Below, piece after piece: positions 1-7,811 of a stretch of DNA of 29,709 nt. Numbering within the stretch: position 1 is the first letter of the stretch; each line of letters begins with the position of its first letter. Origin of the DNA: JAJFVC01 sp039698075 (GTDB lineage: Bacteria; Planctomycetota; Planctomycetia; Pirellulales; Thermoguttaceae); NCBI GenBank assembly GCA_039698075.1, contig JBDKTJ010000146.1, positions 1 through 29,709 on the forward strand, read 5' to 3'. The notes under the pieces are model-generated. The model was not told the origin of the DNA. It searched no databases and was given only the letters and a program-made list of their open reading frames with translations. Made by a program: the position numbers and the translations under genes.

Positions 1-1
1 C

Positions 2-106
2 TCCGCATCGCAGGCCGCCGTCCCGGTGGAAGGGCCGATTCAGCCCGCTCCGTCGCCGGAGCCGCCTCCACAAGCACCGTTGCCGCCCCCGGTCGGCCAA
101 TCGTGA
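2..106 (+). CDS. C-terminal end of a protein with a Pro-rich tail (partial)
   Basis: An open frame enters from the left edge in frame 2 and stops at TGA 104-106. The visible 34 residues are rich in Pro, Ala and Gln and end in PLPPPVGQS. The NodT-type outer-membrane factor at 8704-10248 ends in a similar Pro-rich tail (…GDPMPPP), so this may be the end of a second outer-membrane efflux protein. That is inference from composition only; no domain is visible. The gene ends 58 bases before the next start. Confidence 0.45.
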   Translation, partial: SASQAAVPVEGPIQPAPSPEPPPQAPLPPPVGQS

Positions 107-164
107 TTCCTAGCAACCGGGATGTCAGCAGACCTGAGACGTTGAACGATTGGGAGCCGTTGCC

Positions 165-572
165 ATGAGTCGTTTGCCATATTGTCTGGTGCTGTCATAT
201 CTTCTGTTCCTTGGGCAGAGTCGTGCAAGCGACCTTTGCTCCAGTTGCCTGGACAAAACCCTGAAACGCACACAAAGCGCCGCCACTCCATGTTGCTGTC
301 CCGATGACTACTGTCGAAAACCGTTGCCTTGTGTCCCATGTCCGACCTTGCCGAGGACGGATGACTGTTATTGTCGAAAGCCGTTGCCGTGCATACCGTG
401 TTGCTGTATGTCGTACTGCTCGGACAACTACTGCCGAAAGCCGTTTCCGCAGTTCTGCTGGTCTGTAGACAGGCGACTTTATCGTTGTCCGCCGGGTAAT
501 GATAAAGCAGTCTCAGCAACTACATTATCGGCTCATGCACAGCCATCGCCGTGTGCTGAACAATCGAAGTAA
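165..572 (+). CDS. Cys-rich exported protein with YCRKP repeats
   Basis: A 135-residue protein of unknown function. The ATG at 165 is preferred over an upstream TTG because GGGAG lies 8 bases upstream and the product then starts with a clear signal peptide (MSRLPYCLVLSYLLFLG…RAS). The mature part is very Cys-rich and carries three copies of a motif of the form (D/N)-YCRKP-(L/F)-P, at about residues 47, 70 and 93, usually followed by C(V/I)PC. CCC runs also occur. Repeated Cys/Pro motifs suggest a disulphide-bonded or metal-binding secreted protein. I recall similar YCRKPLP proteins from planctomycetes but cannot verify this here. The last ~35 residues lack the repeat. It is convergent with the efflux permease to its right, with about 50 bases between the stops. 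Confidence 0.65.
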   Translation: MSRLPYCLVLSYLLFLGQSRASDLCSSCLDKTLKRTQSAATPCCCPDDYCRKPLPCVPCPTLPRTDDCYCRKPLPCIPCCCMSYCSDNYCRKPFPQFCWSVDRRLYRCPPGNDKAVSATTLSAHAQPSPCAEQSK

Positions 573-621
573 TTCATCTTGTCAAGGCTTCTCTTCAGCA
601 TTTCACGCCTCAGTGAATCAT

Positions 622-2214
622 CTAGTGCATGGCGAGGGGGCCTCCGTGCGATTTTGCTTTCCTGAGCAAGAACACCACCGGAATACAGAGCGCGCACAAA
701 ACTGCCAAGAGGCGAAACGTATCGACGTAGGCAAACAGATTGGCCTGCTGTTGCATCATGCCGTAAAGCATCGCGTAGGCTTGCCGTTGCGCGGTGACCG
801 GATCGCTATACTGGCTGAGCATCGCAGTCGCCTTTTGCAGATACTGCTGAAATTCCGGGTCATACGGGCTGAGGTGGCCGACCAACAGTGCTGAATGGGT
901 TTGCGTGCCACGGGCCACCAAGGTGGTCGTCAATGAGATTCCTATGCCGCCGCCGATGTTGCGCGCGAGATTGAATACACCCGAGGCGTTGCCCATCTGC
1001 TCGTTTGATAGGTCGGCAAAAGCGGCCGTCATCAGGGGCACCATCAGAAAGCCCATTCCCGCTCCAGTCAGGATGTTTGGCCAATTCAAGACACTTACGG
1101 AAATATCTGTGGTGATGTTGCCCAATTCCCAGGCGGAGTAGGCAACAATAAACCAACCGACGTTCATCAAAAGGCGGGCATCGACTTTCTCGGACAGCTT
1201 ACCGACGATCGCAAGTGAGAGCATGGCACCAACGCCTCGAATGCTCATAGCCATTCCGCTGTTGAGCGACGGATACCCCATCAGCCCTTGCAAAAACATG
1301 GGCAAGAGCGCCGTGGTGCTGTAGATCATAATGCCTGCGATGGTCACCAGGAGCGTGCCAATGGCAAAACTGCGGTTGCAAAACACCCGCAGGTCAACCA
1401 GCGGATGCGGCACGCGCATTTCCCAGAAAATAAAAAACACCAGCGAGACAAACATTATGCCCGATGCCCAGCAAATCCACGCGGCGTTGAACCAATCGTC
1501 CTGCTGGCCGCGATCCAAAATGATTTGGAGCAAAGCCAACCCAATGGCCATTGCACTAAAACCTATGTAGTCGATTGTGCCGCCGGACTTCTTGTGGGCA
1601 TCGCGGAGGTAGGGCGGGTCTTCAACGAAGGCTTGCACCAACAGGACCGCCAGGACGCCGAGCGGGATGTTAATATAGAAAATCCATCGCCAGGAATAGT
1701 TGTCGGTGAGCCAACCGCCCAGCACGGGACCGAAAATCGGGGCGACCACCACGCCTATGCCGTAGACTGCCATCGCCATGCCGCGCTTAGCCGGCGGAAA
1801 ACTCTCCATGAGAATGGCCTGCGAGATAGGTAGCAATGCCCCGCCGGCAGCCCCTTGGAGAACACGGAAAAGAACCAACATTCCCATACTGTTGGCCATG
1901 CCGCAGGTTGCTGAGGATACAGTGAAGAGTACCGTGCAGACCATCAGAAATCGCTTGCGACCGAAGTAGGTGCTCAACCATCCGGTCATCGGCAGCACGA
2001 TGGCGTTGGCCACCAGGTAACTGGTTAGCACCCACGTGGCTTCATCCAGGCTCGACGACATGCTGCCAGCCATTTGGGGCAATGCCACGTTGGCCACCGA
2101 GGTGTCGAGAACTTCCATAGTCGTCGCCAGCATGACCGCCACGGCGATCCACCAAGGGTTGGCGCTGGGCTTCCAGGCCGTCGTTTCAGCGGTTGGAGAA
2201 GCGGCTTGTGACAT
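622..2214 (-). CDS. emrB: DHA2-family MFS multidrug efflux permease (EmrB/QacA type)
   Basis: A 530-residue inner-membrane drug:proton antiporter of the 14-helix DHA2 group, the usual length for EmrB. The first helix holds the family signature (MLATTMEVLDTSVANVALP). The loop between helices 2 and 3 has motif A (GWLSTYFGRKRF), and helix 5 has the antiporter motif C (VVAPIFGPVLGGWL). The ATG at 2214 replaces a TTG four codons upstream; AAGGA lies 13 bases before it, a rather long spacing. The adaptor gene lies upstream in the same direction but 287 bases away, so this gene may have its own promoter. It probably works with the EmrA-like adaptor (2502-3734) and an outer-membrane factor such as the one at 8704. 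The substrate cannot be read from the sequence. Confidence 0.93.
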   Translation of the reverse strand: MSQAASPTAETTAWKPSANPWWIAVAVMLATTMEVLDTSVANVALPQMAGSMSSSLDEATWVLTSYLVANAIVLPMTGWLSTYFGRKRFLMVCTVLFTVSSATCGMANSMGMLVLFRVLQGAAGGALLPISQAILMESFPPAKRGMAMAVYGIGVVVAPIFGPVLGGWLTDNYSWRWIFYINIPLGVLAVLLVQAFVEDPPYLRDAHKKSGGTIDYIGFSAMAIGLALLQIILDRGQQDDWFNAAWICWASGIMFVSLVFFIFWEMRVPHPLVDLRVFCNRSFAIGTLLVTIAGIMIYSTTALLPMFLQGLMGYPSLNSGMAMSIRGVGAMLSLAIVGKLSEKVDARLLMNVGWFIVAYSAWELGNITTDISVSVLNWPNILTGAGMGFLMVPLMTAAFADLSNEQMGNASGVFNLARNIGGGIGISLTTTLVARGTQTHSALLVGHLSPYDPEFQQYLQKATAMLSQYSDPVTAQRQAYAMLYGMMQQQANLFAYVDTFRLLAVLCALCIPVVFLLRKAKSHGGPLAMH

Positions 2215-2501
2215 TGGTAAAACCAATTCCTTGCGACGTACTATTCAGACCGATACCCTACGACATTGAGTAAACGGCAAAGGCGCAAGGGAAAGCTAGA
2301 AGAGTGAAAAGAAACGGACACGGTAAGTAAATGTAAAGTTGGGTGTCCATGATCCTCGTTTTCACTCTTGTCCCAATGCGCCCTTGCTTGGAGCCTTACA
2401 GAGGCCGATAGCCATGTTGGCATCAACAAACACTTATGTTGCTCACAGTGCGGACTATAGGCGCGCACTACGATCCCTCAACCAGACTGTTGAATTTAAT
2501 T
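2215..2501 (-). other. Intergenic spacer between efflux adaptor and permease
   Basis: A 287-base gap between two co-directional genes whose products should act together. On the minus strand it holds a TTTACA-like box but no convincing -10 at the right distance. The short frames in it lack ribosome sites and known domains. I see no RNA gene or strong terminator. Confidence 0.3.
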
Positions 2502-3734
2502 TCAGCGAGATGTGGAACTCCCGGTGGCCGTGACACTTGGCCTGCCGGGTTCATCGACCTTGACCGTGGGGACTACCGACATCCCCGGTCCCAAGGCATA
2601 TTGCTCGATCTGCTTGAGATCGTCGAAGACGATCTTCACGGGCACACGTTGCACAACCTTCACATAGTTGCCCGTGGCGTTTTCCGGCGGCAGGAGGCTG
2701 AACCGGGCACCGCTGCCACGCTGGACGCTATCAATGTGGGCCGCAAACTTCATGTTGGAATGCGTATCGACGGTGACGACCACCGGCTGGCCGGGCCGCA
2801 TCTTGGCCAACTGCGTCTCCTTGAAATTGGCGACTACCCAAACATCAGGATCAACCAGCGCCAATATGGGCTGACCAACCTGAACGAACGCCCCGACCTC
2901 GACGCTCTTGCGCGTCACATGGCCGGAGATTGGCGCGTAAATCTTCGTGTACGAGTGATTCAGCTTGGCCTGTTTCAGTTCGGCCTCGGCCTGACGCACG
3001 CCGCTTTCCGCCGCCTTGGCGGCAGACTTCGCTTGCTCGATGGCCGATTGCTTGGCATTGATCTTCTCCCGCATCGCCGTTACGTCGGCATGAGCAACGT
3101 GCGCAGCGGCACTTGCCTCTTCGAGGCTGTCTTGGGAAGCCGCACGCTGGGGCACAAGCGATTCGATTCGTTTTAGGTGAGCATTAGCCCGTAACTCGCG
3201 TGCCTCGGCGGCGACTAGATCGGCTTTGCTTTGTTCCCAATCGGCCTCGGCCGCCGCAACGCCCGTGGCGCGAGCCTTGCTCGTTGCTTCCGCCGTTTGC
3301 AGGGCAGCCTCCGCCGCCGCCAGCCGCGTTCCGAAATCAGATGGGTCCAACTCGGCCAGCACATCGCCTTCCTTGACCAATTGGTTGTCCTCTACACACA
3401 CCTTTGCCACATGCCCTGACACCCGCGAACTGACGGGAGCGACATGGCCGTCGATGAAGGCATCGTCGGTGCTCTCGAACGAGAGACTATGAATGTAGTA
3501 GGCGATGCTGGCTGCGGTCACCGCGACGGCCGCTGCGCCCATCAAGGCCCACACCCAGGGACGACGTGTGGGTTTGGCGGGCGGAGGTGGGATTTCGAGC
3601 GACTCGTGCTGTTCCCAATCGTCCGCTTTCACATGCGGCACAGCAGGTTGATCGTGAGCCTTGACAGTTTCCCCTTTCCCATTCCCGCCCGTCTTGAAAG
3701 GGGCCTTCAATACTTGTGTGTGAGTGTCATTCAT
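2502..3734 (-). CDS. emrA: HlyD/EmrA-family membrane fusion protein
   Basis: The 410-residue periplasmic adaptor of an MFS tripartite pump. After a ~70-residue cytoplasmic N-tail rich in Pro and charge there is one membrane helix (WVWALMGAAAVAVTAASIAYYI). Next comes the first half of the biotinyl-lipoyl-like domain (FESTDDAFIDGHVAPVSSRV, typical of EmrA). A long Ala/Glu/Lys coiled-coil hairpin follows, then the second lipoyl half (YAPISGHVTRKSVEVGAFV) and a beta-barrel region (VVANFKETQL…PGQPVVVTVD). The ATG at 3734 has GAGGGA 7 bases upstream; an in-frame TTG further up does not. It lies 21 bases after the DUF1207 gene, which suggests co-transcription. It should dock the EmrB-like permease to an outer-membrane channel. 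Confidence 0.92.
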   Translation of the reverse strand: MNDTHTQVLKAPFKTGGNGKGETVKAHDQPAVPHVKADDWEQHESLEIPPPPAKPTRRPWVWALMGAAAVAVTAASIAYYIHSLSFESTDDAFIDGHVAPVSSRVSGHVAKVCVEDNQLVKEGDVLAELDPSDFGTRLAAAEAALQTAEATSKARATGVAAAEADWEQSKADLVAAEARELRANAHLKRIESLVPQRAASQDSLEEASAAAHVAHADVTAMREKINAKQSAIEQAKSAAKAAESGVRQAEAELKQAKLNHSYTKIYAPISGHVTRKSVEVGAFVQVGQPILALVDPDVWVVANFKETQLAKMRPGQPVVVTVDTHSNMKFAAHIDSVQRGSGARFSLLPPENATGNYVKVVQRVPVKIVFDDLKQIEQYALGPGMSVVPTVKVDEPGRPSVTATGSSTSR

Positions 3735-3755
3735 TCGTGAATCCCTCAAGAACTT

Positions 3756-4916
3756 TTAGTAGTCGTACCAGATACCGAACCCGACCTTCTCTTCATTGCG
3801 CTGATAGAACTGGTACTGGTCGCTCTTCCCGGTAAAATACTGAACGCCCACTCGGAAAAGGTGGTTGGAAGCTCCCCGCCACTGCCATCCGGCCTGCACG
3901 ACGAAACTGCCTCCATAATCGACTTCTTCGCGGATTTGACCGTTCAACGCCACGAAGGGCGATCCGGTCAGACGGTTGGCGGATCGCTGGGGACTGTAAT
4001 CCAGCCCGAACTGAAACTCCCAAGGTTTGGTGCCGCCATCCGTGTAGAAGGCCCACTCTGCCTCGGCATAGAGACGGAGATCGTCCGTAAGGTAGTAGGA
4101 ACCGCCAAGAACCAGGGCGTTTCGGCTGTAGTTGATGCGAGGGTACTCGGGAAAACGCAGCATGAACTCATCGCCAAGATGCGAACTTAGGTGATACGCC
4201 GCCAGGTTTGCCTGAAAAGGCCCGGCACCGAACGTCAAGGGGACGCCGACGCGGAAATCGGCCGAGATCAAGTCCTCGTCGTGGTCGAGGTCCAGCCGTG
4301 GGAATGCGGCTCCTTCGAGGTCCAGTTCCCATCCGTCAGGACGCGGCGTACCTGCTTCTGTCCCATAGCGCAGAAGTCCCACGCGCGCCCCCGCCTCCAG
4401 GTCCAGCATCCATCCGAAGTGCGCATCGTGGTTGAAGACAGCGGCAAAACGAGATTCCTTCGGTCCAGCAAGATAGGACGGATAGATGACGCCATCGGGC
4501 AGCAATTGCCATCTCCAGCATTCTTCGCCAGGCAATCTGGGTTCGCGGCGATACGATGACTGAGGCCCGATGGAGGGGACGACCTGCGGCAGTCTCGCCA
4601 CATCCGGGAGTTGCCCGCTATCGAAAGCCGCGCCCTCTCTCTCCCAAATTGTATTGCCAGCGGTACTGACCGGCCTGTCATCGAATGGATTATCGAAAGG
4701 CCCCGAGGATTCCCGCATCGGCGACGAATACGCCAAGTCTTGGGCTAATACTGGTCGAACAAGGAAAACGCTGGAAAGCACTATCATATAGATTTCCGGC
4801 AACAACAGTATGGCCTTACCTTGTGCAAGAGACTTTGCGATTCTGTTATCGGCTCGATGCCCAAGGCGGACGTATGCGCGTTGGTCGCCGATCACCGCAG
4901 GTCTCCTTTTCTCCAT
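3756..4916 (-). CDS. DUF1207-family outer-membrane protein
   Basis: A 386-residue predicted outer-membrane beta-barrel of the DUF1207 family. The family core starts near residue 125 (WRWQLLPDGVIYPSYLAGPKE) and continues as alternating amphipathic strands (LDLEAGARVGLLRYG, FRVGVPLTFGAGPFQANLAAY, YYLTDDLRLYAEAEW). It ends in an aromatic C-terminal strand (VGFGIWYDY), as expected for a barrel signal. The start is uncertain. ATG 4916 gives a long charged N-terminus before the hydrophobic stretch. An internal ATG at 4787 (MIVLSSVFLVRPVLAQ) would give a compact signal peptide and has GGA 7 bases upstream. Its place beside the efflux adaptor suggests an envelope role, but the molecular function of the family is unknown to me. 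Confidence 0.85.
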   Translation of the reverse strand: MEKRRPAVIGDQRAYVRLGHRADNRIAKSLAQGKAILLLPEIYMIVLSSVFLVRPVLAQDLAYSSPMRESSGPFDNPFDDRPVSTAGNTIWEREGAAFDSGQLPDVARLPQVVPSIGPQSSYRREPRLPGEECWRWQLLPDGVIYPSYLAGPKESRFAAVFNHDAHFGWMLDLEAGARVGLLRYGTEAGTPRPDGWELDLEGAAFPRLDLDHDEDLISADFRVGVPLTFGAGPFQANLAAYHLSSHLGDEFMLRFPEYPRINYSRNALVLGGSYYLTDDLRLYAEAEWAFYTDGGTKPWEFQFGLDYSPQRSANRLTGSPFVALNGQIREEVDYGGSFVVQAGWQWRGASNHLFRVGVQYFTGKSDQYQFYQRNEEKVGFGIWYDY

Positions 4917-4972
4917 TGAGTACAAGCACTTCCAAAATACATGAACGTGTTGGCGGGTTCGCGGCCAAATGC

Positions 4973-5623
4973 CTACTCCGGCTGCTGAAGTGGAAGTTCA
5001 ACAGTAATCAATGTCCCCTCGCCCGGATCACTGTGGATCGTCACAACGCCATGCAGCAGCTTGACACGTCGGCGAATCCCCTCCAGCCCGTAGTGTCCGT
5101 TCGGTGTGCGGTCGGGATTAAACCCGACGCCCCAATCCTGGACTTGAATGCAAAGCGATTCATCATCTTGGGTTAGGCCCACCAACACGCCTTTGCTCTT
5201 ACTGTGACGGCAGGCATTGGCGAGCGATTCTTGCACGATGCGGAACGCCGCCAGTTCCAGCCGTGGAGGAATCTGGTCCGCCTGGATGTCACAACGTGAC
5301 TCGATGTCGGGACCACCTGCTGCTTCGATTTCCTTAATCAGGCAGTCAATCGCCGTCGGCAAATTACCTGCCGCAAGCTGGATGGGGCGAAGGCCGCGAA
5401 CCAATCGCCGCAACTCCTCGTTGGCATGGTTCAGAAATTCCAGTCCCATGTCGAAACTGCTCCAGTCCCCCGACAAGCTATTCTTTTGCTCGTGGCGGAA
5501 CGTGTCGAACATCATCTGCGCCGCAGCCGTGTATTGACACGCACCGTCGTGGATTTCATGCGCAATGAACTCCTGCTGTTGTTCCTGCTCTTGTTCTCGC
5601 TTCCGCGACAAATAACTCAACAT
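4973..5623 (-). CDS. Sensor-less histidine kinase, HisKA_3/NarL type
   Basis: A 216-residue kinase made only of a dimerisation/phosphoacceptor domain and an ATPase domain. The phospho-accepting His is in EFIAHEIHDGACQ (His25), matching the ELHD signature of NarX/UhpB-type kinases. The ATPase domain has an N-box (FRIVQESLANACRHS), a G1 box (DWGVGFNPD) and a G2 region (GLEGIRRRV). No membrane helix or sensor domain precedes the His box; only about 20 residues, Gln/Glu-rich, do. It may therefore be cytoplasmic and take its input from a partner. The ATG at 5623 has GGGAG 5 bases upstream. The azoreductase gene ends 42 bases upstream. No response regulator is in this window. It is a paralogue of the kinase-like gene at 6289-6828. 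Confidence 0.85.
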   Translation of the reverse strand: MLSYLSRKREQEQEQQQEFIAHEIHDGACQYTAAAQMMFDTFRHEQKNSLSGDWSSFDMGLEFLNHANEELRRLVRGLRPIQLAAGNLPTAIDCLIKEIEAAGGPDIESRCDIQADQIPPRLELAAFRIVQESLANACRHSKSKGVLVGLTQDDESLCIQVQDWGVGFNPDRTPNGHYGLEGIRRRVKLLHGVVTIHSDPGEGTLITVELPLQQPE

Positions 5624-5665
5624 GGCCGCTCCCGCCAATCTGAAATGTTGTCGGTTCGATCCGTC

Positions 5666-6277
5666 CTACCAACTCCTCACTAACTCCTCGATCCGTTCTC
5701 GCGCAAACTTCAACCCTGTCTCGCGGGCTTCGTCGCCCATGTTCAATCCCTGGGCATGGATAAAGGTGATGTCCGTAATGCCGACGAATCCGAAAATGGC
5801 ATACAGCCACGGCTCCTGCAAATCCATCGCCTCCATTGGGCTACCCGGTGCGTAGTTGCCGCCACGCGCCGTGATGATCGCCATTTTCTTGCCGGATGTC
5901 AGTCCTTTCCCGTCGGCAGAAAAGGTGCGGCCGACGCGAACGATCTGATCGACGTAAGCCTTGAACGTTGATGGCACGGAAAAATTGTGCATCGGAACGC
6001 CAAACACGTAGCGGTCAGCCGCCAAAAACTCGTCGATCAGCACATCGGACCACCGCATGGCAGCTTGCGCCTCGGCTGACTGGGCTTCCGGTGACTCGAA
6101 TGCCCCCACGACCCACGCCTCCGTCACATGCGGCACGGGGCAATGGCCCAGGTCACGATAGACCCCGGAGTCCGCCGGATGAAGTTGCCTCCACGCCTCC
6201 ATGAACTCCCGTGACAGTTGCCGCGATATTGACCGCTCGTCACGTGGGCTGGCGTCCAGATGAAGAATGTGGGTCAT
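5666..6277 (-). CDS. azoR: FMN-dependent NADH-azoreductase (AzoR family)
   Basis: A 203-residue flavodoxin-fold quinone/azo reductase of the AzoR (AcpD) family, full length. The N-terminus carries the FMN phosphate-binding segment (LHLDASPRDERSISRQLS), followed by PMHNFSVPSTFKAYVDQIVRVGRTF, the FMN/active-site loop (split here for description: PMHNFSVPS then KAYVDQIVR), and TARGGNYAPGSP before the C-terminal strand. Members reduce quinones and azo compounds by two electrons with NADH and protect against thiol or quinone stress. The ATG at 6277 has AAGGAG 6 bases upstream. It sits between two kinase-like genes in the TetR-led leftward run, which fits a response to toxic aromatic compounds; that regulatory link is inference. 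Confidence 0.93.
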   Translation of the reverse strand: MTHILHLDASPRDERSISRQLSREFMEAWRQLHPADSGVYRDLGHCPVPHVTEAWVVGAFESPEAQSAEAQAAMRWSDVLIDEFLAADRYVFGVPMHNFSVPSTFKAYVDQIVRVGRTFSADGKGLTSGKKMAIITARGGNYAPGSPMEAMDLQEPWLYAIFGFVGITDITFIHAQGLNMGDEARETGLKFARERIEELVRSW

Positions 6278-6288
6278 ACTCTACTCCT

Positions 6289-6828
6289 TTATCTCGGCTT
6301 CTGCTCACTCGCGGGGTCGTTTGCTTCGGTCTCCCGCACAAACGGAATCTCGACGACGATGCACGTCCCGGCCCCAGGCCGACTGTCAACATTCACGGTT
6401 CCGCCCCGCCATTGAACCAGTTGCTGAATTTTCTTTAGTCCGCGTTTGTGTGGCTGAACCATCTCAGGCACAAAGCCAACGCCCCAATCTTGCACTTGAA
6501 TGCAGACGCGATCGTCATCTTGTCCAAGCCCCACCAACACATTTCTGCTCTTGCTGTGGCGAGAGGCGTTCAGCAGCAATTCCTGCACAATGGGGAATAC
6601 TGCCGCCTGCAACTCCGACGGGAGTTCGTCGATAGGAACGTCGTCATAGAACTCGATTTCGGGACCGCCGCCTGCTCGACTATCAGCAACCAGACGCTCA
6701 ATGGCAACCACGATATTGGCCGCATTGGGCTGCGCAGGCCGCCCTCCTTGCTGACACACGCGATGACGGCTATCGCATTCAGCAAGGTTTTTCTCCCGTT
6801 CCATCACGTCTGAAATCCGATCCACCAC
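6289..6828 (-). CDS. Histidine-kinase-like ATPase without a phosphoacceptor His
   Basis: A 179-residue protein that is essentially one HATPase_c domain. The N-box (FPIVQELLLNASRHS), G1 box (DWGVGFVPE) and G2 region (RGLKKIQQLV) are easy to see and match the kinase at 4973-5623 closely. Upstream of the N-box, where that paralogue has EIHD, this protein has only a short Cys/Gln-rich stretch (ECDSRHRVCQQGG) with no H-box. GTG 6828 is chosen because AGGAGG lies 9 bases upstream; GTG 6879 and ATG 6804 are alternatives without a good ribosome site. It ends 11 bases before the azoreductase start. It may be a GHKL ATPase, an anti-sigma/switch-like kinase, or a decayed copy. Confidence 0.7.
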   Translation of the reverse strand: MVDRISDVMEREKNLAECDSRHRVCQQGGRPAQPNAANIVVAIERLVADSRAGGGPEIEFYDDVPIDELPSELQAAVFPIVQELLLNASRHSKSRNVLVGLGQDDDRVCIQVQDWGVGFVPEMVQPHKRGLKKIQQLVQWRGGTVNVDSRPGAGTCIVVEIPFVRETEANDPASEQKPR

Positions 6829-6925
6829 TGGGATTGTCCTCCTGACAAAAAGATCAACGAACCCTCGATAGCCTCGCACGTTACGGTCGCATTAGCTTTG
6901 CCTCATCTCTTCCGACCCCGCTTGC

Positions 6926-7588
6926 CTACCGATGACGCAATTTGTTCAGTGCTACTGTGGCGGCGTCCTGCGGCGTTTCATAGACTCGTCTGGCTTGAGT
7001 TGCCTTGGAAACGCCGGGGATCGCACACCGTCTTCTCGTTTCATTTTTGCTCTCTTCCGAGACCTCCTTAGTGGGCCGGTATTCAGGAAGTTTGCAAGCC
7101 TTCCTGGCGACCCCAGACTTGTTTCCCGCAGTATTGACTTGCTTCGTGTCGGCGAGCAAACCAGAGGCTGCCGAGAGTTCGGTATCGTGGAGCCGCTCCG
7201 GGATGTCCAGTCTGTTGTCTATGGAGGAGGTTGTCGTTGACGCCGAAGCTATCGCCGCTGTTTCGGAAGCAGATGGTTCACTGGAATAGTCATACGCGGT
7301 CAATCGGACCTCAAACTCCAACGAACCAACCGTGAGGTGGTCGCCGTCTTTCAGTGCCTGTTCGCCGCAAATCTTCTCGCCGTTGACCAAGGTTCCGTTG
7401 GTACTGCCAGAGTCCCGCACGGCCACGCCGCCGTTCTTAGTCAAGATCACGCAGTGGTGTCGGCTAATCAGATGGCTGTTGGGTCTGAGATGACAGTCGG
7501 GTCCACGGCCAATGAAGAACTCCGGGGCCTTCACTGGGACGACCCGTGCAGCACCGTTTCCTCTAGTAATGAGTAGCTCAACTTCCAT
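6926..7588 (-). CDS. FHA-domain protein
   Basis: A 220-residue cytoplasmic protein with one forkhead-associated domain at residues ~1-100, which binds phosphothreonine peptides. The hallmarks are visible: GR in FFIGRGPDC, SRHH in the S-x-x-H strand, and STNGT followed by LVNGEKI. The C-terminal half (about 105-220) is Ser/Thr/Lys/Glu-rich, looks disordered and has no recognised domain; it could be a phosphorylation target. The ATG at 7588 overlaps the end of csrA by 11 bases, so the two are probably translationally coupled. An FHA domain implies Ser/Thr-kinase signalling, common in planctomycetes, but no such kinase is in the window. Confidence 0.88.
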   Translation of the reverse strand: MEVELLITRGNGAARVVPVKAPEFFIGRGPDCHLRPNSHLISRHHCVILTKNGGVAVRDSGSTNGTLVNGEKICGEQALKDGDHLTVGSLEFEVRLTAYDYSSEPSASETAAIASASTTTSSIDNRLDIPERLHDTELSAASGLLADTKQVNTAGNKSGVARKACKLPEYRPTKEVSEESKNETRRRCAIPGVSKATQARRVYETPQDAATVALNKLRHR

Positions 7589-7802
7589 TGCGTCCGCACT
7601 TCCTGAAAGAAGGGGTTAGCGCCGCAGCCGCTGCACGACAACCTCGCTTCTTGGCCAACCGAATCTCCTCGCGGTCTACACGAACATTCATGGATGCCTT
7701 AATTGTAAGGGAAACGCGGTCTCGGAAGACTCTTCCAACACCGACGATCACCTCTTTTCCGATAATGACTTCCTCGCCGACTTTACGCGAAAGGACCAAC
7801 AT
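7578..7802 (-). CDS. csrA: CsrA-family RNA-binding regulator
   Basis: A 74-residue CsrA/RsmA protein. CsrA dimers bind GGA motifs in mRNA leaders and change translation. The family start MLVLSRKVGEEVIIG is intact, followed by strands V-GRVFRDRVSLTIKA and the C-terminal helix region VRVDREEIRLAKKR, which includes the conserved Arg-Glu of the RNA-binding surface. A ~20-residue Ala/Arg-rich tail extends past the usual end. It starts 9 bases after the tetR stop and its end overlaps the FHA gene. No strong ribosome site precedes it, which fits coupling to tetR. Finding CsrA inside a TetR-led efflux/redox run is unusual. Confidence 0.92.
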   Translation of the reverse strand: MLVLSRKVGEEVIIGKEVIVGVGRVFRDRVSLTIKASMNVRVDREEIRLAKKRGCRAAAAALTPSFRKCGRNGS

Positions 7803-7811
7803 GGTGCATCT

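Noticed and set aside
150..572. CRISPR- or tandem-DNA-repeat reading of the YCRKP repeats
   Set aside because: The repetition is at protein level in a signal-peptide-bearing frame, with uneven spacing and no constant spacer length.
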